Origin: DATCDR01 sp036510575
GTDB lineage: Bacteria; Actinomycetota; Acidimicrobiia; Acidimicrobiales; Bog-793
Assembly (NCBI GenBank): GCA_036510575.1
Contig: DATCDR010000201.1
Coordinates: forward strand, 1 to 59,278
Length of the DNA stretch: 59,278 bases
Reading direction: 5' to 3'
This document shows, one piece after another, positions 1-7,997 of this stretch (its first letter is position 1; the number at the start of each line of letters is the position of its first letter). The notes under the pieces were generated by a model, which did no database searches, was not told the DNA's origin, and saw only the letters and a program-made list of their open reading frames with translations. The position numbers and the translations under genes were made by a program.

Positions 1-1
1 C

Positions 2-709
2 TCGCCTCTCGGCTGGGATAAATGGGTTCCCGCGGTGTGGCTGCTCGCTAACTCTAAGAACTCCGTGTCCTCGCATGAGCTAGGCCGTGCACTTGGCGTC
101 ACGCAAAAGACCGCGTGGTTCATGCTTCACCGCATTCGTGACGCCATGGAGACCGGAACGTTTATCCGGCTTTCTGGCACCGTCGAGGTCGACGAAACCT
201 ACGTTGGTGGCCTCGGCAAGTTCATGCACAAAAACAAGCGAGCGAAGCTGCACGGTACTGGTGGCGTCGACAAGGCCATTGTCCAAGGTGCTCGTCACCG
301 CGACGCTGGCCGCGTGCAAGCAACGGTCGTTGAGGCCACCGACACCGCGACGCTGCAAGGCACGGTGCGGTCGTGGGTAGAGCCAGGTTCGGCGGTGTTC
401 ACCGACGCGGCTAGCGCCTACCGCGGGCTTGATGACTACTACGCCCACAAGATCGTTGATCACGGTCGTCGCGAATATGTCTCGGGCATCGTCCACACGA
501 ACGGCATTGAGAACTTCTGGTCGTTGCTCAAGCGTGCGATCAAGGGTACGCAAGTGCACGTTGACCGCGCCCACCTTGGCCGGTACGTGACCGAGCGCAC
601 GTTCGCCTACAACTACCGGAACGAAAGCGACCTGACCCGGTTGCGTGTGGCGATGACAGGAGCGGACGGGCGGCGCCTGACGTGGGCAACGCTGACAGAT
701 CACGACTGA
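2..709 (+). CDS. IS1595-family (ISXO2-type) transposase, 5' truncated by window edge
   Basis: DDE-type transposase that cuts and joins the ends of its own element. The reading frame is open from base 2, with SPLGWDKWVPAVWLLANSKN running across the GTG at 35, so the true start lies upstream. An HTH-like segment (HELGRALGVTQKTAWFMLHRIR) precedes the catalytic core. The core shows VEVDETYVGG (first Asp), VFTDAASAY (second Asp) and HTNGIENFWSLLKRAIKG (the Asn/Glu region typical of IS1595). The C-terminal YNYR motif is intact, so nothing suggests decay in the visible part. The stop overlaps the end of the convergent passenger gene. Family assignment is firm; the subgroup is not. Confidence 0.9.
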   Translation, partial: SPLGWDKWVPAVWLLANSKNSVSSHELGRALGVTQKTAWFMLHRIRDAMETGTFIRLSGTVEVDETYVGGLGKFMHKNKRAKLHGTGGVDKAIVQGARHRDAGRVQATVVEATDTATLQGTVRSWVEPGSAVFTDAASAYRGLDDYYAHKIVDHGRREYVSGIVHTNGIENFWSLLKRAIKGTQVHVDRAHLGRYVTERTFAYNYRNESDLTRLRVAMTGADGRRLTWATLTDHD

Positions 710-1407
710 CCATGCTGCCGATGAACTTCGTCGGCCTCTTCCTTGGGCGCTTGCAGCAACTTGTCCATTAGCTCCGCAGTCTGGTCAAGACCTTCGGGTT
801 CGTCTGGAGGCACGATTTCCTCCCTTCGTCGTGGTGGAGCGACCGCTTTGTTTCTTAACCATTTGTTCCGGGTGCCTCCGATACCCACGTAAGGGGTGTC
901 GAACCCGTAAGCTTCGTTGTCGCTGATGACGTTGTCACTGCCGCCTTCGACGTAAATCGCGGCTGACGTGGGGCGTTTAGCCGGTGGTGCTGCATAGTTG
1001 TTCTGCTGGCCAACGTTGGTGATGGTGTCAGCCTTCTGCTCAACCTTCTTGGCCCGAATCGCCGCATTGCTACCCTTCTTCGGGGTAGGACCTTTTTTCT
1101 TGGGGTTTGGTCGTTGTGGCACGTCATCATCTCCGTCCGGGCGGTCACTCTGGTGTTTCCACCACCAGAGTAGGACCGCGCTCACGACAACCCCGGCACC
1201 AGTTGCGGCCAAACCGAACCACCGAGCCGGGACGAACACCCAGACCAGAATCTCAACGATCCCCACATCACACGCACTGGTAATGAGGATTTGTAAAGTG
1301 CGCTTCTTCGGGGGTCTCACGGAGACCCGAAGCGAAACGAGGGCCAAAACGAACCCAATGGCCAAGGCGTAGGGGTGATCGACCACCGGAGCGTGAACGG
1401 TGGCCAT
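700..1407 (-). CDS. hypothetical membrane protein, probable IS passenger
   Basis: I do not recognise this 235-residue protein. Two hydrophobic segments lie near residues 12-28 and 40-85 (ending VVVSAVLLWWW), followed by a Lys/Pro-rich charged linker (PNPKKKGPTPKKG). A short stretch at about 160-190 (IYVEGGSDNVISDNEAYG) resembles one or two coils of a right-handed beta-helix, as in NosD-like repeats. The acidic C-terminus looks disordered. It is convergent with the transposase and overlaps its stop, and lies inside the proposed right end of the element, so it is probably cargo. No function can be assigned. The shadow frames on the other strand look less protein-like. Confidence 0.6.
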   Translation of the reverse strand: MATVHAPVVDHPYALAIGFVLALVSLRVSVRPPKKRTLQILITSACDVGIVEILVWVFVPARWFGLAATGAGVVVSAVLLWWWKHQSDRPDGDDDVPQRPNPKKKGPTPKKGSNAAIRAKKVEQKADTITNVGQQNNYAAPPAKRPTSAAIYVEGGSDNVISDNEAYGFDTPYVGIGGTRNKWLRNKAVAPPRRREEIVPPDEPEGLDQTAELMDKLLQAPKEEADEVHRQHGQS

Positions 1408-1489
1408 TGGTCCTGAGCGTATCGGCGCCCCCGTTCGACGGGTGCGTCAAGTATGTTACTGCCCTAGTTAGACGCGCCCGGCTCTCCAC

Positions 1490-2914
1490 TCACCCGGGCG
1501 GAGCGTCCTTAGTTAATGCCGCGAGGTTGCCAGCCTGGAGCACGAACGAAGCGACCACCGCGCCGAGCACGAAGATCAGCGCGGACCACTCGAACGCCGT
1601 GGTGTAGCTGTGCAACGTCGCGAGCGCCTGGTTGTGCCTGCTGTGGATCTTCCCGACCAGGTAGGCCGCGGCTGCGCTTCCCGCCAAGGTGTTGAGAAGC
1701 GCAGTCCCGATCGATCCACCGATCTGCTGGCTGGTGTTTAGTGTTGCGGACCCTACCCCGGCGTCATGGGGCGCGAGTCCGATGGTCCCAGTACTAAACG
1801 CCGGCGCCAGCGAGAGGCCAAAACCAAGGCCGAGCACGACCAGATACGGCAGCACGTGGCTCACGTAAGCAGTATGCAATCCGACTCCGTGCAACTGGTA
1901 AAGCGATGCCGCCGCGACCAGCAGGCCGACAGGAATGATGATCTTCGGCCCGAGTTTGGGGAGGAGGAAGTTGTTGGAGAGCTGGGCCGTGAAGACGAGG
2001 CCTGCCACCAACGGTAAGAACCCAACTCCAGTTTTGACCGGGCTCCATCCGAGCGTTCCCTGGAGGTAGTACGTAAGGAAGAGAAACACTCCGAAGATCC
2101 CGATGCTGGCGAAGAGCATCGCGGCGAGCGAGCCTCCTCGTGTGCGATCAAGCACGATCCTCATCGGCAGCAACGGATACTTCGCTCTCGTCTCTACGAA
2201 CGCGAAGAGCCCGAGAAGGATGACACCGAGCGCCAAGAAGCCAATCGTGTAGTGATCACTCCAAGCCGTGGTCTCTGCATGCGAGAAGCCGAAAACGATC
2301 AAAAAGAGGCCGACGGTAGCAAGGAGCAGTCCCGGCAAGTCGATCGGGTCGGAGTCTGATGCTCGATCGTTCTTTAGCCACGTGAGCGCCCCGGCAGTAG
2401 CGAGTACTGCGAACGCCAGGTTGATGAAGAGCGTCCAGCGCCACGACGCATACGTGGTGAGGACGCCACCAAGTAGGAGTCCGAGCGCGCCCCCGGCTCC
2501 GGCGATTGCCCCATAGATCCCAAACGCCTTGCCTCGCTCACGCGGATCTCGAAACGTCGTGTTCAAAAGAGCGAGCACCGACGGAGCAAGGAGCGCTCCG
2601 AATGCGCCCTGGACAGTCCGAGCGAGGACAAGCATCGGAAAGTCCACCGACGATCCACCGATTGCCGATGCAACCGCGAATCCGATCAATCCGACGAGCA
2701 AAGTCCGCTTCCGACCGAAGATGTCGCCGATGCGCCCGCCGAGCAGCAGCAGGCTTCCAAAGGCGAGGGAGTAGGCGGTCACGACCCACTGCCGGTCGGC
2801 GTTCGAAAAGTGCAGGGCGCGCTGTGCAGTAGGAAGGGCGATGTTGACGATCGTGTTGTCGAGAATCACCATCAATTGCGCGATGCCGAGCACACCTAGG
2901 ATCCACCACCGCAT
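1490..2914 (-). CDS. MFS drug exporter, DHA2 (EmrB/QacA) family
   Basis: Proton-coupled multidrug efflux permease of the inner membrane, 474 residues, the usual length for a 14-TM DHA2 member. The N-terminus shows LMVILDNTIVNIALPTAQ (the DHA2 TM1 signature with Asp), then GGRIGDIFGRKRTLLVG (MFS motif A) and the motif C-like GAIAGAGGALGLLLGGVL. The C-terminal half has further helices and STGTIGLAPHDAGVGSATLN. It is divergent from a TetR regulator 185 bp away, the classic layout of a drug-inducible exporter under local repression. The substrate is unknown. It lies beside the IS element but is intact. Confidence 0.9.
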   Translation of the reverse strand: MRWWILGVLGIAQLMVILDNTIVNIALPTAQRALHFSNADRQWVVTAYSLAFGSLLLLGGRIGDIFGRKRTLLVGLIGFAVASAIGGSSVDFPMLVLARTVQGAFGALLAPSVLALLNTTFRDPRERGKAFGIYGAIAGAGGALGLLLGGVLTTYASWRWTLFINLAFAVLATAGALTWLKNDRASDSDPIDLPGLLLATVGLFLIVFGFSHAETTAWSDHYTIGFLALGVILLGLFAFVETRAKYPLLPMRIVLDRTRGGSLAAMLFASIGIFGVFLFLTYYLQGTLGWSPVKTGVGFLPLVAGLVFTAQLSNNFLLPKLGPKIIIPVGLLVAAASLYQLHGVGLHTAYVSHVLPYLVVLGLGFGLSLAPAFSTGTIGLAPHDAGVGSATLNTSQQIGGSIGTALLNTLAGSAAAAYLVGKIHSRHNQALATLHSYTTAFEWSALIFVLGAVVASFVLQAGNLAALTKDAPPG

Positions 2915-3099
2915 GTCGTGGTTGGAGTCCGCATCCGAAATGGACGGTGCGTCACTTCGTTGCGAAACGTCAGTCGTCGAGATGATGTCCTCCTAAACAG
3001 ACAAGCGGAGCCACCGACTCCGTTTGACGAAGTACTCTACACTCATGTGGAGACGATCCCTCCGGTTTTTTGGGAGATGATCGATAGCAGCACCGGGGG
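2915..3099. promoter_or_regulatory. divergent DHA2 exporter / TetR regulatory region
   Basis: The 185 bp between the two divergent starts must hold both promoters. A short inverted repeat TTCGTTGCGAA lies near 2956-2966. I see no long TetR-type palindrome, so the operator itself is not called. Confidence 0.4.
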
Positions 3100-3804
3100 G
3101 TGACTGAACTGAGCGCAACCGAGCACGATGCCAACGGCTCTGCCGCGTCACCCGAGGACGAGAAGCCTCGCGTTCTTCGCGCCGACGCAGCAAGGAACCG
3201 TGCCCTCATCCTCGCTGCGGCAGCGACGGTCTTTGCCGAACGCGGCCTCGAAGCGACGCTCGACGACATCGCCGCGTATGCAGGCGTGGGCGTGGCGACC
3301 GTGTACCGAAGGTTCCCAAATAAAGAAGCGCTCGTCGAGGCGCTCTTCGAGGAGTCGGTCCAGCAAGTTGTCGACCTCGCTATGAGAGCTGAGCACGCCG
3401 ATGACTCATGGAACGGCCTCGTGATGTTCCTCGAAGAAGTCACCCGTATGCACACGGAAAACACTGGACTTCGCGACCTCATGCTGCACGGCACCTATCT
3501 TCAGGATCGAGTGGCGAACGCCAAAGATTGCATCCTTCCGGTAGTCACCAGACTCGTCGATCGAGCCCAGCACGACGGCCACCTGCGCGACGACTTCGTC
3601 GTATCGGACATCCCACTTATCGAGCTCATGCTCTCTTCGGTTGCGAGATACACCAACGACATCGCCCCCGAACTCTGGCGACGCTATCTCGGCATGATTC
3701 TGGACGGAATCTGCTCTGAGAGGAGTACGCACCGCGCCCTGGCGGAGGGACCGAGCGTCGACGTCGTGGACTCAGCGCTGCACGCAAATCACCACCGGCA
3801 CTAA
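3100..3804 (+). CDS. TetR/AcrR-family transcriptional regulator
   Basis: Predicted repressor of the divergent exporter, 234 residues. The N-terminal HTH domain spans about residues 28-75: LILAAAATVFAERG, then LDDIAAYAGVGVATVYRRFP, the canonical TetR recognition helix. The rest is an all-helical ligand-binding and dimerisation domain typical of the family. The GTG start follows a run of six G residues that serves as a Shine-Dalgarno sequence, although it sits very close to the start. It is followed by a hairpin and the convergent F420 oxidoreductase remnant. The ligand is unknown, but the arrangement implies substrates of the exporter. Confidence 0.9.
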   Translation: MTELSATEHDANGSAASPEDEKPRVLRADAARNRALILAAAATVFAERGLEATLDDIAAYAGVGVATVYRRFPNKEALVEALFEESVQQVVDLAMRAEHADDSWNGLVMFLEEVTRMHTENTGLRDLMLHGTYLQDRVANAKDCILPVVTRLVDRAQHDGHLRDDFVVSDIPLIELMLSSVARYTNDIAPELWRRYLGMILDGICSERSTHRALAEGPSVDVVDSALHANHHRH

Positions 3805-3890
3805 GCGCGAACTCGATTCGGCATCCAGTCTGGCGCTCGGACCTAGAACTTCGCTTCACCGAGCGCTCGCGGTACTCCCAAGGACTGACA

Positions 3891-3907
3891 TCGCTCGTCG
3901 CGAGCGA
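3891..3907. terminator. possible bidirectional terminator hairpin
   Basis: TCGCTCG-TCG-CGAGCGA forms a perfect 7-bp stem with a 3-nt loop between the convergent tetR gene (stop 3804) and the oxidoreductase remnant (stop 3911). No T-tract follows, as is common in high-GC actinobacteria. Confidence 0.4.
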
Positions 3908-3910
3908 CGC

Positions 3911-4821
3911 TCAGCTCGCGAGGACCGACGGCGCCAAGAGCTGTAGCTGGCGCACGGCCTCTTGGAGCGCTCCGAGAGGTTGGAGCAGCACGTGGTCGGC
4001 CCCGTGATCTAGGTGCTCTCGAACCCGTCGGTGGATATCCTCCTCGTCGCCCCAGGCGACGATGTCATCGACTAATCGATCGCTACCTCCTCCGGAGAGG
4101 TCCTCGTCGCCGAAGCCGAGATGCCGCAGGTTGTTCACGTAGTTGGGCAGCTGCAGGTAGCCGCTCATGTGCTCTCGAGCCGCACGACGCGCCTCGCTCG
4201 GCTCGCTAATGACACCACCGCCTGTTCGGGGACGAGAAGTTTGTCGCCACCGAGAATCTCACGAGCAGCCGCAGTGTGCGCCGGCGATACGAAGTAAGGA
4301 TGCGCCCCGTCGGTGCGGTCTCTGGCGAGCGCCAACATCTGCGGCCGAAGCGCCGCCAATACCCGCGGCACGGGTGCGTCACTTCGCGGAGCGTCCTCGA
4401 GCGCGGCGTCCATCCGGTCCAGGTAGTCGACCATGTGGGCAAGGGGTCGCTCGTAGCTTTGTCCGCTCCGGGTCACCATCGGCGCATGGCTGACGCCCAG
4501 TCCGAGGATGAAGCGACCTGGATAGCCCGAGCCGAGCAAATCCGCCCCGCCCTGCATCGTCGCGGGCTGTCGGGCCCAAACGTTTGCGATCCCGGTGCCG
4601 GTCACGATCCGGGCGCTCGCCGCTAGGAGCAGTGCCTGGTGGGCGAATGCCTCCTTGCCACCGATTCCCTCTCCGGTCCAAAGCGAGCCGTAGCCCAGCC
4701 CTTCGATCTGGCTGACGACCGATCGCTCCTCATGTATCGAGGCGGAGCGCAGCGATCCCAGCCAGACACCAATGGAGCCAAGTCGCTCCCGAGTTGCAAT
4801 AACGACATCATCTGCGGACAT
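3911..4821 (-). pseudogene. LLM-class F420-dependent oxidoreductase, frameshifted
   Basis: Luciferase-like TIM-barrel oxidoreductase that would use the deazaflavin F420 for hydride transfer. The 5' frame (4821 to 4165) carries GSIGVWLGSLRSA, GYGSLWTGEG and GRFILGLGVSHAP. The 3' frame (to 3911) carries YLQLPNYVNNLRHLGFGDEDL, the typical C-terminus. The two join without gap if one base is restored near 4209-4216: PEQAVV in the first frame is then followed by SEPSEARRAAREH in the second. Combined length is about 300 residues, normal for the family. So it is a full-length gene broken by a single-base deletion or a sequencing error. A palindromic motif lies 32-61 bp upstream of its start. Confidence 0.85.
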
Positions 4822-4824
4822 GAC

Positions 4825-5229
4825 CTAGCTATCCCCCTCGAGAGACAAGATCGTATCTGGCAGCTCGTGAGATACCAGATACTTGCGAGGTACCTTCAGT
4901 TGGGCCGTCGCCGGACGAAGTCGGTCCGAAGACAACGTTCGCGAGTCGGAGATCACGACCGGCGAAACTCGCCCGCGCAGGACTCGAACCCCTTCGGAGC
5001 GGAGGAGGCGGGCATGCTCACGCTCCTTTCCTGGCACCAGTCGGCCGGTACTCGTCACCACCCGCCACCACGGCAAGTCGCCCGCACTGCGAGAAAGGAG
5101 CGTGCCTACTGCACGGGCCGCCCCGGCGTACCCTGCTTCGACGGCGACCTCTCCGTAGGTCACCACTGATCCAGCAGGAAGCTTTCGAAGAACCCCGCGC
5201 ACGGCGTCGTCGAACTTATGACCTGCCAT
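4825..5229 (-). CDS. alkyltransferase-like protein (MGMT-family, no active Cys)
   Basis: Member of the O6-alkylguanine-DNA alkyltransferase fold that binds alkylated DNA but cannot accept the alkyl group. The body shows RKLPAGSVVTYGEVAVEAGYAGAARAVGTLL, the HTH-containing DNA-binding part. At the place of the PCHRV active site it reads PWWRVV, so Cys is replaced by Trp, as in ATL proteins that flag lesions for nucleotide excision repair. I choose the ATG at 5229 (MAGHKFDDAV) over an upstream start because homology begins there and GGAG lies about 14 nt before it. The C-terminal 30 residues look unlike the family and overlap the upstream motif of the next gene. Confidence 0.85.
   Translation of the reverse strand: MAGHKFDDAVRGVLRKLPAGSVVTYGEVAVEAGYAGAARAVGTLLSRSAGDLPWWRVVTSTGRLVPGKEREHARLLRSEGVRVLRGRVSPVVISDSRTLSSDRLRPATAQLKVPRKYLVSHELPDTILSLEGDS
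4853..4882. promoter_or_regulatory. inverted-repeat operator candidate
   Basis: Arms GTATCTGG (4853-4860) and CCAGATAC (4875-4882) form a perfect 8-bp inverted repeat with a 14-bp spacer, 32 bp upstream of the oxidoreductase start at 4821. Read on the minus strand, AGTATCTGGTATCTCACGAG is nearly the same as a + strand motif at 8332-8351 in front of a Rieske gene. A shared regulator is inferred. Confidence 0.5.
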
Positions 5230-5608
5230 CGGCCGGTCCCGCTCCAGGAATGCCGGCGCCCTTACGCGGCCTGCGATGCATTTAGAAAGCCACCAAGAGC
5301 TCCGAGAAGCCGAGCGGCAAAAGCACCTTCGAGTGATCTCAACATCAAGTGCCCCCACTTACCGACCAGGTCCCGACACGTCGGCGAACGCCACAAGGAA
5401 CGAGCGACACCGAAAGAACCGAGAGAGCTTGGCCCGACCGCGGTCAACGGTCAAGGTGTCGAGCACCCGTCCGCTACTGACGGCGCGCGTCGCCGCGCCG
5501 CGGCGGTGTCGACTCCTGTCTCGCACCGCGCGCTCTCGTGCCCGATCGGGGTCGTACCCGCTGCTACTGCTGTGGCATCGGCGACAACTTGGCCGAGGTC
5601 ATAACCCC
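5230..5608. other. 379-bp gap with no supported gene
   Basis: Several open frames cross this stretch on both strands, but none shows a recognisable fold, a good ribosome site or a hydrophobic pattern. It probably holds only the upstream region of the alkyltransferase-like gene and the 3' end of the metal-transport operon. Confidence 0.5.
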
Positions 5609-5866
5609 TCAGTGCAGTTGCGCGACGAAGACGTAGATGACGAGCGCCGAGGCGAGGAGCACCACGACGCGGAGAAGCCACAGTCCGGTGGCGACACGCG
5701 TCGTGAGGACCGCTCTCGGCACCGGCCGAGAGGTTTCGACCACAAGTTGGCCGCGATCGAGATGCCCGGCCAACTCGTCTTCGATCCGCCCCGAGTACTG
5801 GGATTCACTGGCGCCGACAACCTCTTTTGAGGCGGCGTTCGTAGCCCCGGCCGGCTGCTTGGTCAC
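5609..5866 (-). CDS. small single-TM membrane protein in the metal-transport operon
   Basis: 85 residues, not recognised. The N-terminal 60 residues are soluble and charged; a single C-terminal helix (LWLLRVVVLLASALVIYVFVA) would anchor it in the membrane. The GTG start overlaps the Nramp stop (GTGA), so it is probably translationally coupled as the third gene of the regulator-transporter operon. The tail-anchored form and coupling suggest an accessory or regulatory partner of the transporter, but this is inference. It is kept because of the overlap and the clean TM segment. Confidence 0.5.
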   Translation of the reverse strand: MTKQPAGATNAASKEVVGASESQYSGRIEDELAGHLDRGQLVVETSRPVPRAVLTTRVATGLWLLRVVVLLASALVIYVFVAQLH

Positions 5867-7302
5867 GAGCCGACAAGATTGACGGTTCGAAGGAATGCGT
5901 CAATTCCATAGGCGAGCCCGCAGGCACCGACAACAGCGATGACGGCGATGGCCATCCGATTGACCGCGCGCCCGTTGGCCCAGGGGCCCATCAACTCCTT
6001 GTCATTGGCGAGCATCAGCATCAGCACGAGACTCATCGGTAGCAGCACGGTTGCGAGCACGTTGGCATTGAGGGCGATCGACAACAGCGGTGCTCCCGGG
6101 ATCAGGATCACCGCGCCGGCGAGAGCAGCAGCGCCGGCGTTCGCGACGTAGAAGAGCACCGCAGTGCGCGGTGAGCTGTTAAAGCTGTGTGACACACCGA
6201 CACACTCGCCGGCCGCGTAGGCAGTGCTCGCAGAGATCGTGAGTATCGCCACCGCGCCGGCTTCAATAAGGCCGAGTGCAGTCAGCGTTCCTACGGCTCC
6301 TCCAGCCACGTGCGCCAAGGCCTTCGGGAAGCCTGCTCCTGCGAAGCCTTGGATACCTGCGCCATGTCGGCTGAATAACGCCGCTCCGGTGACGAGCGCC
6401 CCGATGCCGAATATCGAAGCCACAACGGCACCGGCCGCTGTATCGCCCCTGCCGTGGGCGAGGTCACTCGACGTGATGCCCTTGTCGGCGGTGGCGCTTT
6501 GTTGAAAGAAGATCATCCACGGCGTGATGGTCGCTCCGACAGTAGAAGCGATCAACAACAAGAGCGTGGTCAGCCCTGCACTCGGAAGTGGCGATCCCAC
6601 GGCAGTGACCGCCTTTCCAAGGTGCGGGCGCGACAGAATCGCCGTCACCAAGAACACGCCGTTGAACAGGGCCATGCCGAGCGCGACCCGCTCCCAACGC
6701 CAGTAGCGCCGGCCACTCAAGGTCAACACGACCAACCCAAGTCCGAGCGCCACGGCGAGTCCAGAACCAAGATGAAAGTAGGCAAGGCCAACACGGATCG
6801 CGACGAACTCGGCCACCAGGGTTACGAGGTTGGTAACGGTCAGATCTACCGCCCCAAACCATCCCCAGACCCGTCCGTAGCGCTGGAGGACCAATTCGCC
6901 GAAGCCTCGATGCGTGACCGCGCCGATGCGCATGCACATCTCCTGGCAGACGTACGCCATCGCGAAGAGGAGGGGGATGAACGGCAAGAACAACCCGAGC
7001 CCGAACTGCGCGCCGTCAGACGCGTACGCGATCATGCTCGGGCCGTCGTTCTCGCCGAGCATCGCCAGTATCCCTGGCCCAACCAGCAGCCAAAGAAGCT
7101 TCCCGCGCTTGCGGTGACTTCGCGCGTCATGAACTCGCGCTCGATCGCGAGCGCGCACCATGTCTTCGTTGCTAAGAACACGACGACCGTCTCCACGCCC
7201 TACAAGACTGTCAACGGGAGCCGAATCTCGAGCGCTGGCCGGCAGCGTGGTCGAAGGAGTGGGTGGACCGAGCGAGGACGTCGAGTAGTTGGACTCGATC
7301 AT
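5863..7302 (-). CDS. divergent Nramp-family metal transporter
   Basis: Polytopic divalent-metal transporter of the SLC11/Nramp superfamily, 479 residues. After a charged N-terminal extension of about 65 residues comes GPGILAMLGENDGPSMI: the canonical TM1 metal motif DPGN is replaced by GEND (residues 83-86). In TM6 the canonical MPH reads TPW (GATITPWMIFFQQS, about 256-269). Both metal-binding helices are therefore altered, as in the Nramp-related clade whose studied members move Mg2+ rather than Mn2+ or Fe2+. The start overlaps the stop of the upstream DtxR/MntR gene (4 bp), so the two are co-transcribed and likely controlled by that metal sensor. Family is firm; the metal is uncertain. Confidence 0.88.
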   Translation of the reverse strand: MIESNYSTSSLGPPTPSTTLPASARDSAPVDSLVGRGDGRRVLSNEDMVRARDRARVHDARSHRKRGKLLWLLVGPGILAMLGENDGPSMIAYASDGAQFGLGLFLPFIPLLFAMAYVCQEMCMRIGAVTHRGFGELVLQRYGRVWGWFGAVDLTVTNLVTLVAEFVAIRVGLAYFHLGSGLAVALGLGLVVLTLSGRRYWRWERVALGMALFNGVFLVTAILSRPHLGKAVTAVGSPLPSAGLTTLLLLIASTVGATITPWMIFFQQSATADKGITSSDLAHGRGDTAAGAVVASIFGIGALVTGAALFSRHGAGIQGFAGAGFPKALAHVAGGAVGTLTALGLIEAGAVAILTISASTAYAAGECVGVSHSFNSSPRTAVLFYVANAGAAALAGAVILIPGAPLLSIALNANVLATVLLPMSLVLMLMLANDKELMGPWANGRAVNRMAIAVIAVVGACGLAYGIDAFLRTVNLVGS

Positions 7303-7985
7303 GTCTCGACACGAATCGCACGCACCACGTCAGGCTCGAGGGTGCAGATCCTCCCGTTCGCAGCTACCGAGATCGAGCCATCGTCGAGATGCGCGAGGAC
7401 AACGAGTTCAGTTCCCAGTCCGATGCCGCTAGCGCTGAGTGCCCGAAGAATCCACGAGTCGCGGTCTGAGACCCGCACGAGATGCCGGGTTGCCCCGATC
7501 TCGGTCGAGCCAAGGGGCGCTGTCGGCGGCTCCACAAAGTCATCGATACGACCAGGGATGGGATCGCCATGAGGATCTCGGTCGGGGTTGCCGAGTTTAT
7601 TTGCGATGAGATCGCACAACCTTGGCGACAGGGCGTGCTCGAGTACCTCCGCCTCCTCATGGACCTCATCCCAAGGAACGTCCAGAATCTCGGCGAGGAA
7701 GAGCTCGAGTAGTCGATGCCGTCGAATGACCGACACTGCCGCCCGACGACCTTCAGGGCTGAGCGAAACGCCGCGGTAGGCGACATGGTCTACCAGACCG
7801 AGGTCATCGAGCTTGCCCAACATCCCCGAGATGGAAGCCGCTCGCACGTCGAGTGACTCCGCGAGCGCACTCGTACTCACCGGACCCTGGAGGAGTTCCT
7901 CCAGCCGAAAGATCGCTTTTAGGTAGTCCTCGACGGCTGCGGAGAACGACCTCGACCTGGCTGCTCTCTCGACAGGTTTAGGCAT
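7299..7985 (-). CDS. DtxR/MntR-family metal-dependent regulator
   Basis: Metal-sensing repressor of 228 residues. The N-terminal winged helix (about 15-75) reads VEDYLKAIFRLEELLQGPVSTSALAESL, then a recognition helix with ISGMLGKLDDLGLV. The dimerisation domain follows with RRHRLLELFLAEIL and EVHEEAEVLEHALS, which carries the His/Glu metal ligands of this family. The C-terminal 75 residues form a FeoA/SH3-like domain. It heads the operon with the Nramp transporter. A near-palindromic box, TTTAGGCATGCCTATAAA, covers its own start codon, so autoregulation is likely. Whether it senses Mn, Fe or another metal cannot be read from the sequence. Confidence 0.92.
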   Translation of the reverse strand: MPKPVERAARSRSFSAAVEDYLKAIFRLEELLQGPVSTSALAESLDVRAASISGMLGKLDDLGLVDHVAYRGVSLSPEGRRAAVSVIRRHRLLELFLAEILDVPWDEVHEEAEVLEHALSPRLCDLIANKLGNPDRDPHGDPIPGRIDDFVEPPTAPLGSTEIGATRHLVRVSDRDSWILRALSASGIGLGTELVVLAHLDDGSISVAANGRICTLEPDVVRAIRVET

Positions 7986-7997
7986 GCCTATAAATTA
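7977..7997 (-). promoter_or_regulatory. DtxR-type operator over a leaderless start
   Basis: TTTAGGCATGCCTATAAA (7977-7994) has a perfect 10-bp core palindrome AGGCATGCCT (7980-7989) resembling DtxR/IdeR/MntR boxes. On the minus strand a -10 box TAATTT (7997-7992) lies 6 nt before the ATG, so transcription would begin at the start codon and the box would cover it. Confidence 0.6.

Larger units (their letters stand above)
1..1464 (+). mobile_element. IS1595-family insertion sequence with passenger gene, left end outside window
   Basis: The window opens inside a transposase frame, so the left end is not visible. The element appears to hold the transposase and a convergent passenger gene whose 3' ends overlap by about 10 bp. 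A plausible right terminus is the stretch ending in GTATGTTACTGCC near 1464, followed by CTAGTTAG as a possible 8-bp target duplication; this end is a guess because its partner repeat cannot be compared. The next chromosomal gene, the DHA2 exporter, ends at 1490, which fits an insertion just downstream of it. Confidence 0.45.

Noticed and set aside
1424..1447. GC-rich imperfect inverted repeat near the right end of the IS, as its terminal repeat
   Set aside because: It is an internal hairpin-like repeat, not a terminal one, and cannot be compared with the left end.
6454..7572. A 372-codon + strand frame across the Nramp and regulator genes
   Set aside because: Antisense to two well-supported genes; no family signature and no ribosome site.
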